Origin: Pseudooceanicola nanhaiensis
Lineage (GTDB): Bacteria; Pseudomonadota; Alphaproteobacteria; Rhodobacterales; Rhodobacteraceae
NCBI RefSeq assembly: GCF_020171315.1
Contig: NZ_JAIUZP010000013.1
Location: forward strand, 1-64,000
Length of the DNA stretch: 64,000 bases
Direction: 5' to 3'
Shown piece by piece: positions 27,235-35,446 of this stretch (positions within the stretch are counted from its first letter, which is position 1; the number at the start of each line of letters is the position of its first letter). The notes under the pieces are model-generated. The model was not told the DNA's origin, ran no database searches, and saw only the letters and a program-made list of their open reading frames with translations. The position numbers were made by a program, and so were the translations under genes.

Positions 27235-27930
27235 ATGGCCAAAGAGACGAAACCCGCAAAGGCAGGCACCCCGATGTCCTCGTCTCACCGGGCGCACGCG
27301 CAACTGCGCGAACAGCTTCTCAGGTCGAAGTTCCTGCCGGGTCAGAAGATCAACGAGGTGGAGATCGCCACTTCGCTCGAGATCAGCCGCACCCCGCTGC
27401 GCGAGGCGCTCAACCGGCTGGTGGCCGAGGGGCTGCTGGTCGATCGCGGGCGCGGCTTCTCGGTGCCGGGGCTGGAGCCGGAGATGGTCTTCGACCTCTT
27501 CGAGGCAAGGGTCGAGATCGAATGCGCCACGGTGCGCCTTGCCTGCGAGCGGGCCGAGGAGGCCGAGCTGGAGGCGCTGTCGGATTTCCTGAAGGAGAGC
27601 ATGGCCGAAAGCCCCGATGCCTCCGTCGACCGGCTGATCGAGCTGGACATCCGCTTCCACGACACGATCGCGGAACTGGCCCGCAACAAGGTGCTGCGGC
27701 AGACGCTCTCCAATCTCAACGACCGGATTCACCTGATCCGCTGGATCGCCATGGAAGGCCGGCGCGAACGCACCCAGAGCCAGCACCGCGAGATCCTCGA
27801 CCATATCCGCGCCCGCGACACCGCGGGTGCCATCGCCGCCATGCGGGAGCATATCCTGCATCGCAACGAAGACATCCTCGAGGCGATCAAGGCCGCCTAC
27901 GGGCATGTCTACACCCGCTCCTCCGCCTGA
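27235..27930 (+). CDS. GntR-family regulator, FadR subgroup (FCD domain)
   Basis: About 231 aa. The N-terminal winged helix has SHRAHAQLREQLLRSKFLPGQ, INEVEIATSLEISRTPLREAL and LVAEGLLVDRGRGFSVPG. The C-terminal FCD ligand domain has the metal-site histidines/acid in LDIRFHDTIAELARNKVL and SQHREILDHIRARD. The ATG at 27235 lies 9 nt after GAGG; the ATG at 27226 abuts GAGG and is less likely. It is probably the regulator of all promoters carrying TGTATA-N8-TATACA at 20.1, 25.7, 27.2 and 28.9 kb, releasing them when the pathway's acid is present. Confidence 0.9.
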   Translation: MAKETKPAKAGTPMSSSHRAHAQLREQLLRSKFLPGQKINEVEIATSLEISRTPLREALNRLVAEGLLVDRGRGFSVPGLEPEMVFDLFEARVEIECATVRLACERAEEAELEALSDFLKESMAESPDASVDRLIELDIRFHDTIAELARNKVLRQTLSNLNDRIHLIRWIAMEGRRERTQSQHREILDHIRARDTAGAIAAMREHILHRNEDILEAIKAAYGHVYTRSSA

Positions 27931-27976
27931 GCCCTGACGGGCTTGGGGCGGCCACTCTCAAAGAGGACGTGACCCC

Positions 27977-28717
27977 ATGACCCGATACATCGTCATCGGC
28001 GCAGGCTCCGGCATCGGTGCCGCGCTTGCCCGCCAGCTTGCCGCGCCCGAGGTGGAGCTGCTGCTCCACACCGGCTCCAACGGCGACCGCCTCGCCCGCG
28101 TCGCCGCGGATTGCGAGAAGGCCGGCGCCAAGGTCTTTACCTGCCTCGGCCTGACCGAGGATCCGGCGCTGGTCGAGGGGATCGCCGGCTGGCTGGCAAC
28201 GGTGCCCGAGGGCGGCCTCAGCGGCTTTGCCTTTGCCGCCGGCTACGCCAAGCTCGGCACGGTCGAGACGACGGACCCCGAGGCGCTGCGCACCGCGCTC
28301 GACGCGATGCCCATGGCGTTCCAGCGGCTCTGCACCCTCGTTGCGCCGAAACTGGCCGAGGGCCGGGGCCGCATCCTCTGCGTCAGCGCCTTCGGCGCCC
28401 ATCGCGCCAAGACCCACAGCTATGCCCCCACCGCCCCGGCCAAGGCGGCGCTGGAGGCGCAGGTGCGCGTCTTCGCTGCCAACCTCGCCCCGCGCGGGAT
28501 CACGGTAAACGCGGTCGTGCCGGGCTTCATCTCCAAGGAGGCGGGCACGCCCTCCTCCCTCACGCCCGAGCAATGGGCCGAGGTCACCGCGACCATCCCC
28601 ATGGCGCGGTTGGGGCAGGCGGCGGAAGTCGCGGCGACGGCGGCCTTCCTGCTCTCGGAACCGGCGGGCTATGTCACCGGACAGTGCCTGCATGTGAACG
28701 GCGGCCTGACGCTCTGA
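27977..28717 (+). CDS. SDR-family oxidoreductase with displaced catalytic tyrosine
   Basis: 246 aa classical-length short-chain dehydrogenase. The cofactor motif is GAGSGIGAA (residues 8-16), the catalytic Ser is S137 in CVSAFGAH and Lys is K156 in APAKAALEA. The expected Tyr at K-4 is replaced by Thr152, and the nearest Tyr is Y149, seven residues before Lys. The NNAG motif is changed to FAAG. The C-terminal VPGFI and YVTGQCLHVNGG are normal. Dehydrogenase activity is therefore uncertain. It follows the GntR gene after 46 bp and is probably co-transcribed. Confidence 0.85.
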   Translation: MTRYIVIGAGSGIGAALARQLAAPEVELLLHTGSNGDRLARVAADCEKAGAKVFTCLGLTEDPALVEGIAGWLATVPEGGLSGFAFAAGYAKLGTVETTDPEALRTALDAMPMAFQRLCTLVAPKLAEGRGRILCVSAFGAHRAKTHSYAPTAPAKAALEAQVRVFAANLAPRGITVNAVVPGFISKEAGTPSSLTPEQWAEVTATIPMARLGQAAEVAATAAFLLSEPAGYVTGQCLHVNGGLTL

Positions 28718-28737
28718 CGCCGCCGTCGGGCACCCAA

Positions 28738-28780
28738 GACTTTTCTAAAAGTCCTGGGAAAAGTCTTCGAAGACTTTTCC
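28738..28780. terminator. Tandem inverted repeats around GACTTTT
   Basis: A first hairpin (GACTTTT, loop CT, AAAAGTC; 28738-28753) is followed at once by a perfect 24-bp palindrome at 28757-28780 (arm GGAAAAGTCTTC and its complement). The two share the heptamer GACTTTT. The T-rich arms can terminate transcription in both directions, after the SDR gene on the plus strand. Such double repeats look like a dispersed intergenic element. Confidence 0.6.
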
Positions 28781-28869
28781 GCGCCGGTTGAAAGGGAGGC
28801 CCTCAAGTGCCTCCTGCCCCACCCCTCGCGGAAAAGCCGATCTGCCCCATTGCGCGCTGTCGACGTTTC

Positions 28870-28889
28870 TGTATACAAATAGATATACA
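28870..28889. promoter_or_regulatory. Operator D of the TGTATA-N8-TATACA regulon
   Basis: Perfect dyad TGTATA-CAAATAGA-TATACA, 85 bp before the TPP enzyme start. Its spacer differs from operator B's (CAAATAAA) at one position. An open frame runs through it, but the operator marks this stretch as upstream non-coding DNA. Confidence 0.75.
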
Positions 28890-28974
28890 CGAACAGGTCC
28901 CCCGGTGCCCTGCCCCCGCAGACACCGGCGGGCCCGGACAGGCCGAAAGAATGGGCCGACAAGGAGAGACAGAC

Positions 28975-30666
28975 TTGGAAAACACGCTCAACGGCGCCGA
29001 AGCCATGGTGCGGATGCTGGAGGCCCAGGGTGTGGATCACATCTTTGGCCTCTGCGGCGACACCACCCTGCCCTTCTATGACGCGATGCACCTGCTTGAT
29101 CACAAGATCAACCATGTGCTAACCCGCGACGAACGCAGCGCGGGCTACATGGCCGACGGCTATTCCCGCGTCACCGGCAAGCCGGGCGTCTGCGAGGGGC
29201 CGTCGGGCGGCGGTGCCACCTACATCCTGCCTGGGCTGATCGAATCCTCCGAAAGCTCCTATGCCACGCTGGCGATCACCACCGACATCTCGGTCTCGAC
29301 CTATGGCAAGTATCCCCTGACCGAGGTCGATCAGGAGGCGCTGATGCGCCCGCTGACCAAGTGGAACACGGTAATCAAGCAATCCGCCCATATTCCCCGC
29401 ATGGTCCGCGCCGCCTTCCGCGCCATGACGACCGGGCGGCCCGGCTCGGCCCACCTCGGCCTGCCCTATGACATCCAGTACGACAGCGTGGACCCCTCCG
29501 ACATCTGGGCCGATCCCCGCACCGCGACCTATCCCGCCTATACCACCGGGCCCGATACCGGCTCGATCGAGGCAGCGGTGGACGCGATCCTGTCCGCCAA
29601 GAAACCCCTGATCGTCTGCGGCGGCGGTGTCGTCGTGGCCGGTGCCATGGATGAGCTGGACCGCATCGCCACCCGTCTGGACATCGCGGTTGCCACCTCG
29701 ATCTCGGGCCAGGGCTCGCTGGCCGATACGCACCCGAATGCGCTTGGCGTCGTGGGCTCCAACGGCGGCACCGACCAGACCTGGGAAATGATGCAGGCCG
29801 CTGACCTGATCGTCTTCATGGGCTGCCGCGCCGGCTCCACCACCACCGCCCGCTGGGAGGCCCCCAGCGTTGGCACCCGGATCGTGCATTTCGACGTCGA
29901 TCCCATGGTCATCGGGGCCAACCTGCCGACCGAAGTCGGCGTCGTCGGTGACCTGCGCATGTCGCTCGCCATGGTCAACGCCGAGCTCGACCGCCGCGCC
30001 CAGGGCACCTCGACCTTCGGGGGCGCCGCCGCCGTGGCCGACATCAAGCGCCGCAAGTTCGAGATCTTCGACCGCATCGCGGCCGAGGACAACCGCCCGA
30101 TCCGGCCCGAGCGCGTGATCTCGGACCTGATGAAGGTGCTGCCGCCGGATGCCACCGTCGTCTCCGATCCCGGCACCTCCTGCCCCTATTACTCGGCCTA
30201 CTACCAGCAGCAGCTGGCGGGGCGCTACTTCATCACCAACCGCGCCCACGGCGCGCTCGGCTATTCCATGGCGGCCTCGCTGGGGGCATGGCATGGCCGT
30301 CCCGGCAGCAAGACCGTGGCGCTGATGGGTGATGGCTCCTTCGGCTTCACCGTGGGCGAGCTGGAAACCGTCTGCCGCGCGCGGGCGCCGATCACCTTCG
30401 TGGTCTTCTCGAACTCCAACTTCGGCTGGATCAAGGCCAGCCAGATGGCCGACAAGGGCTCGCGCTACTACAACGTGGATTTCGGCCGCGTGGATCAGGC
30501 CGCCGTGGCCGCGGCCTATGGCGTGAAATCCTGGCGCGTCGAGGACCCGGCCGATCTGGAGCGGGTGCTGCGCGAAGCGGTGAACCACGACGGGCCGACG
30601 CTGGTGGACGTGATCACCCAGCCGCTGGAAGAAGCCAACGCGCCGGTGCGCCGCTGGATGGGCTGA
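28975..30666 (+). CDS. Thiamine-diphosphate-dependent decarboxylase/lyase (acetolactate synthase-like)
   Basis: 563 aa from a TTG start with AAGGAG 8 nt upstream. The three-domain layout is canonical: a PYR domain with the activating Glu in LTRDERSAGYMADGYSR, a central domain around LIVCGGGVVVAGAM, and a PP domain with GDGSFGFTVGELETVCRA and the downstream Asn (VVFSNSNFGW) for Mg-TPP binding. It lacks an ilvN partner nearby, so a catabolic decarboxylase or lyase acting on a 2-oxoacid is more likely than branched-chain synthesis. Separately promoted from operator D and ending at a strong terminator, it may be the last step of the island's pathway. Confidence 0.87.
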   Translation: MENTLNGAEAMVRMLEAQGVDHIFGLCGDTTLPFYDAMHLLDHKINHVLTRDERSAGYMADGYSRVTGKPGVCEGPSGGGATYILPGLIESSESSYATLAITTDISVSTYGKYPLTEVDQEALMRPLTKWNTVIKQSAHIPRMVRAAFRAMTTGRPGSAHLGLPYDIQYDSVDPSDIWADPRTATYPAYTTGPDTGSIEAAVDAILSAKKPLIVCGGGVVVAGAMDELDRIATRLDIAVATSISGQGSLADTHPNALGVVGSNGGTDQTWEMMQAADLIVFMGCRAGSTTTARWEAPSVGTRIVHFDVDPMVIGANLPTEVGVVGDLRMSLAMVNAELDRRAQGTSTFGGAAAVADIKRRKFEIFDRIAAEDNRPIRPERVISDLMKVLPPDATVVSDPGTSCPYYSAYYQQQLAGRYFITNRAHGALGYSMAASLGAWHGRPGSKTVALMGDGSFGFTVGELETVCRARAPITFVVFSNSNFGWIKASQMADKGSRYYNVDFGRVDQAAVAAAYGVKSWRVEDPADLERVLREAVNHDGPTLVDVITQPLEEANAPVRRWMG

Positions 30667-30689
30667 GCCCCGGCCCTGCGCTGAAAACG

Positions 30690-30723
30690 AAAAGCCCCCC
30701 GGCGGAAACGCCGGGGGGCTTTT
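30690..30723. terminator. Strong bidirectional rho-independent terminator
   Basis: 15-bp perfect stem (AAAAGCCCCCCGGCG and complement) with a GAAA tetraloop. It has an A-tract on one side and a T-tract on the other, between the convergent TPP enzyme and M20 genes, and so ends transcription in both directions. Confidence 0.93.
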
Positions 30724-30744
30724 CTGTCAGCCTGTCCTGCCGGG

Positions 30745-31911
30745 TCAGAGCGGCAGGCGCTGCCGCACCAGCGTGGTCCAGTAGGAACAGCCCCAGGCGA
30801 TCACGTCATCGTTGAAGTCATAGAGCGGGTGATGCAGGTCCGCCGAAGGGCCGTTGCCGATCTTGATCATCGCGCCCGGCACCTCGTTCAGCATGAAGGA
30901 GAAATCCTCGCCCCCCAGCGTCGGCACCATGTCCGTGGATACGGCAGCTTCGCCCGCCACTTCGCGGGCAGCGGCGGCGGCCAGCTCGGTCTCCAGCTCG
31001 TGGTTCACGGTCACCGGGTAGTGGCGCAGGTATTCGATCGTGCCCTTGCCGCCGAAGGCCGCGGCGACATGTTCCACCATCGTGGTCAGCCGCTCTTCGA
31101 CCAGATCGCGCACCTCTTCGCGCAGGGTGCGCACGGTGCCCGTCATCTCCACCGCCTGCGGGATCACGTTGAAGGCATTGCCCGCATGGATCGTGCACAG
31201 CGACACGACGGCACTGTCCATCGGGTCCATGTTGCGCGAGGTGATCGTCTGCGCGCCCTGCAGCAGCGCGGCCGCAACCGGCATCGGGTCGATGGCGAGG
31301 TTGGGCATGGCGGCGTGACCACCCTTGCCGGTGATCGTGATCTTCACCTCGTCGACCGAGCCCATGATCGGCCCCGGCGCCAGCGTAAACTGGCCCACCG
31401 GCAGGTTGGGCTTGTTGTGCATCCCGTAGACCTCGTTGCAGGGCCAGCGGGTGAAGAGGCCGTCATCGATCATCGCCTTGGCCCCGGCGCCGCCCTCTTC
31501 AGCGGGCTGGAAGATCACGATGACCGTCCCGTCAAAGGCGCGGCTTTCGGCCAGATGCTTGGCGGCCCCCAGCAGCATGGTGGTGTGCCCGTCATGGCCG
31601 CAGGCGTGCATCTTGCCCTCGACCAGCGAGGCGTGGGGCACGCCGGTCTCTTCCTTGATCGGCAGGGCGTCCATATCGGCGCGCAGGCCGATCATCCGGC
31701 CAGAGGCATTGCTCTGCCCCTTGATCACACCCACGACGCCGGTGCGCCCGATGCCCTCGTGCACTTCGTCCACACCGAAGGCGCGCAGCTGCTCGGCCAC
31801 GTTCGATGCCGTACGGTGCACCTCGTAGAGCAGCTCAGGGTTCTGGTGCAGGTCGCGGCGGAATTCGGTGAGGGCGGCGATCTCCTTCGCCACCCAGTTC
31901 TCGACGGCCAT
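30745..31911 (-). CDS. M20 family amidohydrolase (HipO/aminoacylase type)
   Basis: 388 aa. Metal-binding residues of M20D enzymes are visible: MHACGHDGHTTMLLGAAKHL, the general-base Glu pair in FQPAEEGGAGAKAMIDDG, the histidine of MHNKPNLPVG and the C-terminal TLGGEDFSFML. The family hydrolyses N-acyl or N-carbamoyl amino acids and related amides in the cytoplasm. AAGGAGG lies 6 nt before the ATG, inside the end of the ATC-hydrolase-like gene, one base upstream. The pairing suggests it acts on the product of that enzyme. Last gene of a seven-gene operon. Confidence 0.9.
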   Translation of the reverse strand: MAVENWVAKEIAALTEFRRDLHQNPELLYEVHRTASNVAEQLRAFGVDEVHEGIGRTGVVGVIKGQSNASGRMIGLRADMDALPIKEETGVPHASLVEGKMHACGHDGHTTMLLGAAKHLAESRAFDGTVIVIFQPAEEGGAGAKAMIDDGLFTRWPCNEVYGMHNKPNLPVGQFTLAPGPIMGSVDEVKITITGKGGHAAMPNLAIDPMPVAAALLQGAQTITSRNMDPMDSAVVSLCTIHAGNAFNVIPQAVEMTGTVRTLREEVRDLVEERLTTMVEHVAAAFGGKGTIEYLRHYPVTVNHELETELAAAAAREVAGEAAVSTDMVPTLGGEDFSFMLNEVPGAMIKIGNGPSADLHHPLYDFNDDVIAWGCSYWTTLVRQRLPL

Positions 31912-31912
31912 G

Positions 31913-32419
31913 TCAGGCCTCCTTCTTCATGCGGTAACGGAAGTCGCAGTGGCTGGCGCCCTTCATGATCGTCTGGGTCCGGGTCATCTCGATCTCCGGG
32001 TTATAGCCGATGCAGAAGTCGCCATCGCGGTTGCACGAGAGCAGGTGGCCGATGTCGCCCAGACCCATCTCCTTGTACATCTCCGCATAGCGGCACTTCA
32101 CGACGTTGAAATCCATCTTCTCCTCGGACATCTCCAGCGTCTCGATGCGCAGGGCGTCCTCGCGGGTCCAGTTCGGCTGGATCGCGGCGAAATCGGTCAG
32201 GTCGGGCGCGTGGCCCAGTTCCTCGGCCAGCATCTGGCCCTGTTCGATCGCGGACTTGGAGCAGGCCGCGCCGATCACGGCCTCGGCCTCCTCGCGGCCC
32301 GTGCGCTCGGTGATCACGTCGAGAACGTGCTTCAGCATCATCGCCTCGATCCGGCGGCGCAGCAGGATGGGAATGTCGTTGAGGGTCATACCCTCGGTGG
32401 GGGTCTCGGGGCTTGCCAT
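31913..32419 (-). CDS. L-2-amino-thiazoline-4-carboxylate (ATC) hydrolase-family protein
   Basis: 168 aa. The conserved C-terminal region KCRYAEMYKEMGLGDIGHLL followed by SCNRDGDFCIGYNPEIEMTR and the closing HCDFRYRMK matches the ATC_hydrolase family (PF14196). In Pseudomonas the enzyme opens the thiazoline ring of L-ATC to N-carbamoyl-L-cysteine, which an amidohydrolase then cleaves to cysteine. Here an M20 amidohydrolase follows after one base, matching that two-step logic. Substrate in this organism is unproven; family members are diverse. It lies between the amidohydrolase and an FAD amine oxidase. Confidence 0.78.
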   Translation of the reverse strand: MASPETPTEGMTLNDIPILLRRRIEAMMLKHVLDVITERTGREEAEAVIGAACSKSAIEQGQMLAEELGHAPDLTDFAAIQPNWTREDALRIETLEMSEEKMDFNVVKCRYAEMYKEMGLGDIGHLLSCNRDGDFCIGYNPEIEMTRTQTIMKGASHCDFRYRMKKEA

Positions 32420-32433
32420 GGGGGTTGGCTCCG

Positions 32434-33732
32434 TCAGAGTTTGAGTTCCTGGTGATCCTTGCGCTTGAGCCAGGCAAGGTAAGAGGGCGCGACCCGGCGG
32501 ACGATGGCGTGGGCCGGGAAGGGTTTCGGCTCGGTCACCGGCAGGGCCAGTTCCTCCACCGCCTGCCCCGTGGCCGCACGGGCCAACTCGCGCCCCAGCG
32601 ATGTGCCAAGCGCGACGCCGCGCCCGTTGCAGCCGATCCAGGCCCAGCCGTCCTGGCCCAGGCTGTGGATGCGCGGGAAGCGGTCCCAGTTCATGCCGAT
32701 GTAGCCGGACCAGACATGGGTCATCTCGGGCAGGCCCATCTCGGGGAAGGAGTCGGCCAGGCTGGCGGCGGCCTTCTTGCGCACGCGGTTGGCCACGTCC
32801 CAGCTGCCCATGACGGCGCCGCCGGTGATCAGCCGGTTGCGCGCGTCATAGCGGAAGAAGCGCAGGTCGCCCCGCGTGTCCGACACCGCCTGCCGGCCCG
32901 GCAGGATCGTCTTGCGCAGGTTGTCCCCCAGCGGCTCGGTCGACATCTGCCAGCTGAGCACGGGCACCACCGAATGCGCGATCCGTGGCGCCAGCCCGGG
33001 GGACAGCTCGCCGGTATAGGCGTTGGAGGCCATGATCAGCGCGCGCGCCTTCAGCGTGCCCTGCGCGGTCTTCAGCACCCATTGCGCGCCCTCGCGGGCG
33101 AAGGAGATCACCGGGCTTTCCTCGTGGATCACCGCGCCGGTGGCTTCCGCCGCGCGGGCCAGTTCACGGGCAAAGGCCAGCGGATTGATATGCCCGCCGG
33201 TGGGATTGTACATGCCGCCGTACCAGGCGGAAGAGCCGAGCAGCGCCTCGGTCTCCTCGCGGCCCTTCAGCTCGGCCGGGAAGCCGTATTTTGTCCACGC
33301 CTCGACACGCTTCTGCGAAAGCTTCACCCGGCCCGGGCTGTGCGCAGGCTGGAACCAGCCGGCCTGCTCGGCCTCGGCCTTCATGTCGAATTCCCGCGTC
33401 AGGTCAAAGAGCACGTCGGCGGAATTGCCGATCAGGTTCACCATCCGCCGCCCGGCATCGCCATAGCGGCTGACCCAGACGTCCGGCTCTGCCGAGGTGA
33501 GGATCGGGATCACCTGCCCGTTGTTGCGCCCCGAGGCGCCCCAGCCCACGGCCTTGCCCTCCAGCACGGTCACCGCATGGCCGCGGCGCGCGGCCTCCAG
33601 CGCGGCGGAGAGGCCGGTGAAACCGCCGCCGATCACCGCCACATCGGTCTCGGCCGTGCCGGTCAGCGCCGGGGCGGGGGTCCGTTCGGGCGCGGTCGCG
33701 GCCCAGAGGGAGGGGGGGAACTCTACGGCCAT
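32434..33732 (-). CDS. FAD-dependent amine oxidoreductase (PuuB/DAO family)
   Basis: About 432 aa from the ATG at 33732, which has AAGGAG 9 nt upstream. The N-terminus carries PPSLWAATAPERTPAPALTG, typical of gamma-glutamylputrescine oxidase-like proteins, then the FAD motif DVAVIGGGFTGLSAALEAARRG and ASGRNNGQV, a good match to the covalent-like DAO group. GHINPLAFARELARAAE and WSGYIGMNWDRFPRIH occur further on. It probably oxidises a secondary amine or cyclic amino acid using O2 or a quinone. Located in the operon between the transporter and the ATC-hydrolase-like gene. Confidence 0.85.
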   Translation of the reverse strand: MAVEFPPSLWAATAPERTPAPALTGTAETDVAVIGGGFTGLSAALEAARRGHAVTVLEGKAVGWGASGRNNGQVIPILTSAEPDVWVSRYGDAGRRMVNLIGNSADVLFDLTREFDMKAEAEQAGWFQPAHSPGRVKLSQKRVEAWTKYGFPAELKGREETEALLGSSAWYGGMYNPTGGHINPLAFARELARAAEATGAVIHEESPVISFAREGAQWVLKTAQGTLKARALIMASNAYTGELSPGLAPRIAHSVVPVLSWQMSTEPLGDNLRKTILPGRQAVSDTRGDLRFFRYDARNRLITGGAVMGSWDVANRVRKKAAASLADSFPEMGLPEMTHVWSGYIGMNWDRFPRIHSLGQDGWAWIGCNGRGVALGTSLGRELARAATGQAVEELALPVTEPKPFPAHAIVRRVAPSYLAWLKRKDHQELKL

Positions 33733-33802
33733 CTCGGTGGCTCCTTGGTCAATCGGAAGCGGCGCGCCCATGCGGCGCGCCGGGAACGGGCGGCAGGCGG
33801 GC

Positions 33803-35446
33803 TCAGGCCGCGTCGGTGCGGATCACCGGCGGCGTCCAGTCGCGCCCCGGGATGGAGGACAGCAGCTTCTGCGTATAGGCATGCTGCGGGTTGGCAAAGA
33901 CCTCAGCCGTGGGGCCGCTTTCGACGATCTCGCCCTTCTGCATGACGATGATCCGGTCGCAGAGTTGCGCCGCGACCCGCAGGTCGTGGGTCACGAAAAG
34001 CAAAGACAGGTTCAGCCGGTCGCGCAGGTCCGCCAGCAGCTTGAGCACCTGCGCCTGCACCGAGACATCCAGCGCCGAGACGGGTTCATCCGCCACGATC
34101 ACCTTCGGCTCCAACGCGAGCGCCCTTGCAATCCCGATCCGCTGCCGCTGCCCGCCGGAGAATTCATGCGGGAAGCGGCTGGCCGAGGCGGGCGACAGCT
34201 CCACCAGTTCCAGCAGGCGGCGCGCATCGGCGCGGGCCTTGGCCGGATCGGCGCCATGGACAATCGGCCCCTGCGCGATCAGGTCCACCACCCGCTTGCG
34301 CGGGTTAAGCGAGGCCATGGGATCCTGAAACACCATCTGGATATGCTTGCGCATCTCGCGCATCTCGCGCGGGGAGAGCGCCAGCAGGTCCTTGCCGTCC
34401 ATCTCCACCTTGCCCGCGTCGCATTCCAGCAGGCGGGTCACGATGCGCGACACGGTCGTCTTGCCCGAGCCGCTTTCGCCCACGACGCCCAGCGTCTCGC
34501 CCTGCCGCAACTCGAAGGTCAGGTCCTTGACCGCCGTCACCGCCTTGCGCTTGCCCGACAGCATCCCGCCGCGCGCGGCAAAAGTCTTCTTCAGCCCCGT
34601 GCCCTTCAGCACCACCGGCGCGGTGGAGGGCACCTTGAGCGGTGGCGGCGTCAGCGCGGGCACTGCGCCGATCAGGGCACGGGTGTATGCGTGCTGCGGG
34701 TTGTTCAGCACCTCGCTCGCCGGTCCCTGCTCGACAAGGATGCCCTTGCGCAGCACGGCGACCTTGTCGGCGATCTCGGCCACGACGCCGAAGTCATGGG
34801 TGATGAACAGAACGCCCGCGCCTTCCTGCTCCTGCAACTCGCGGATCAGCTTGAGGATCTGCAATTGCGTCGTCACATCGAGCGCGGTGGTCGGCTCGTC
34901 CGCGATGATCAGCTTGGGCGAGAGAGAGAGCGCCATGGCGATCATCACACGTTGCCGCTGCCCGCCCGAGATCTGGTGCGGATAGGCGTTGTAGGCCGAG
35001 GGCGGATCGGGCAGGTGCACCCGCTCCAGCATCTCGATGGCGCGGGCACGGCGCTCCTTGCGCGACATCTTGGTGTGCAGGCGCAGCACCTCGTCCAGCT
35101 GCCAGCCCACGGTCTTCTGCGGGTTCAGCGCCGTCATCGGCTCCTGAAAGATCATCGCGATGTCGCGGCCCCGGATCTGGCGCATCTCGGTCTCGGACTT
35201 CGCGACGATCTCCTCGCCGCGGAACTTGATCGAGCCTTCGGCGACATGGACATGCGGTTCGGGCAGCAGGCGCATGATCGCGCCCGCGCTCAGCGACTTG
35301 CCCGATCCGCTCTCACCCACGAGGCAGACGATCTCTCCGGGGTTGATCTCGAGGTCGAGCCCTTCGAGCGCATAGGGCCGGTCGGACCCTTTCGGCAGGG
35401 CGATCTTCAGCCCGCTGATCTGGAGGACAGGGGTCGTCTCGGTCAT
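33803..35446 (-). CDS. Dipeptide/oligopeptide ABC transporter, fused dual ATPase (DppD-DppF type)
   Basis: 547 aa with two complete ABC ATPase domains in one chain: Walker A GESGSGKS near residue 43 and GESGSGKT near 326, signatures [15 protein letters not shown] and [15 protein letters not shown], Walker [15 protein letters not shown] and [14 protein letters not shown]. Each half ends with the oligopeptide-type tail ([30 protein letters not shown]). The first start overlaps the permease stop by four bases; a longer upstream frame overlaps the permease and is rejected. The fusion drives the DppB/DppC-like channel. Confidence 0.92.
   Translation of the reverse strand: MTETTPVLQISGLKIALPKGSDRPYALEGLDLEINPGEIVCLVGESGSGKSLSAGAIMRLLPEPHVHVAEGSIKFRGEEIVAKSETEMRQIRGRDIAMIFQEPMTALNPQKTVGWQLDEVLRLHTKMSRKERRARAIEMLERVHLPDPPSAYNAYPHQISGGQRQRVMIAMALSLSPKLIIADEPTTALDVTTQLQILKLIRELQEQEGAGVLFITHDFGVVAEIADKVAVLRKGILVEQGPASEVLNNPQHAYTRALIGAVPALTPPPLKVPSTAPVVLKGTGLKKTFAARGGMLSGKRKAVTAVKDLTFELRQGETLGVVGESGSGKTTVSRIVTRLLECDAGKVEMDGKDLLALSPREMREMRKHIQMVFQDPMASLNPRKRVVDLIAQGPIVHGADPAKARADARRLLELVELSPASASRFPHEFSGGQRQRIGIARALALEPKVIVADEPVSALDVSVQAQVLKLLADLRDRLNLSLLFVTHDLRVAAQLCDRIIVMQKGEIVESGPTAEVFANPQHAYTQKLLSSIPGRDWTPPVIRTDAA

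Noticed and set aside
28807-28974. Earlier start for the TPP enzyme
   Set aside because: It would place the perfect operator D inside coding sequence and adds residues unlike the family; TTG at 28975 has AAGGAG at 8 nt.
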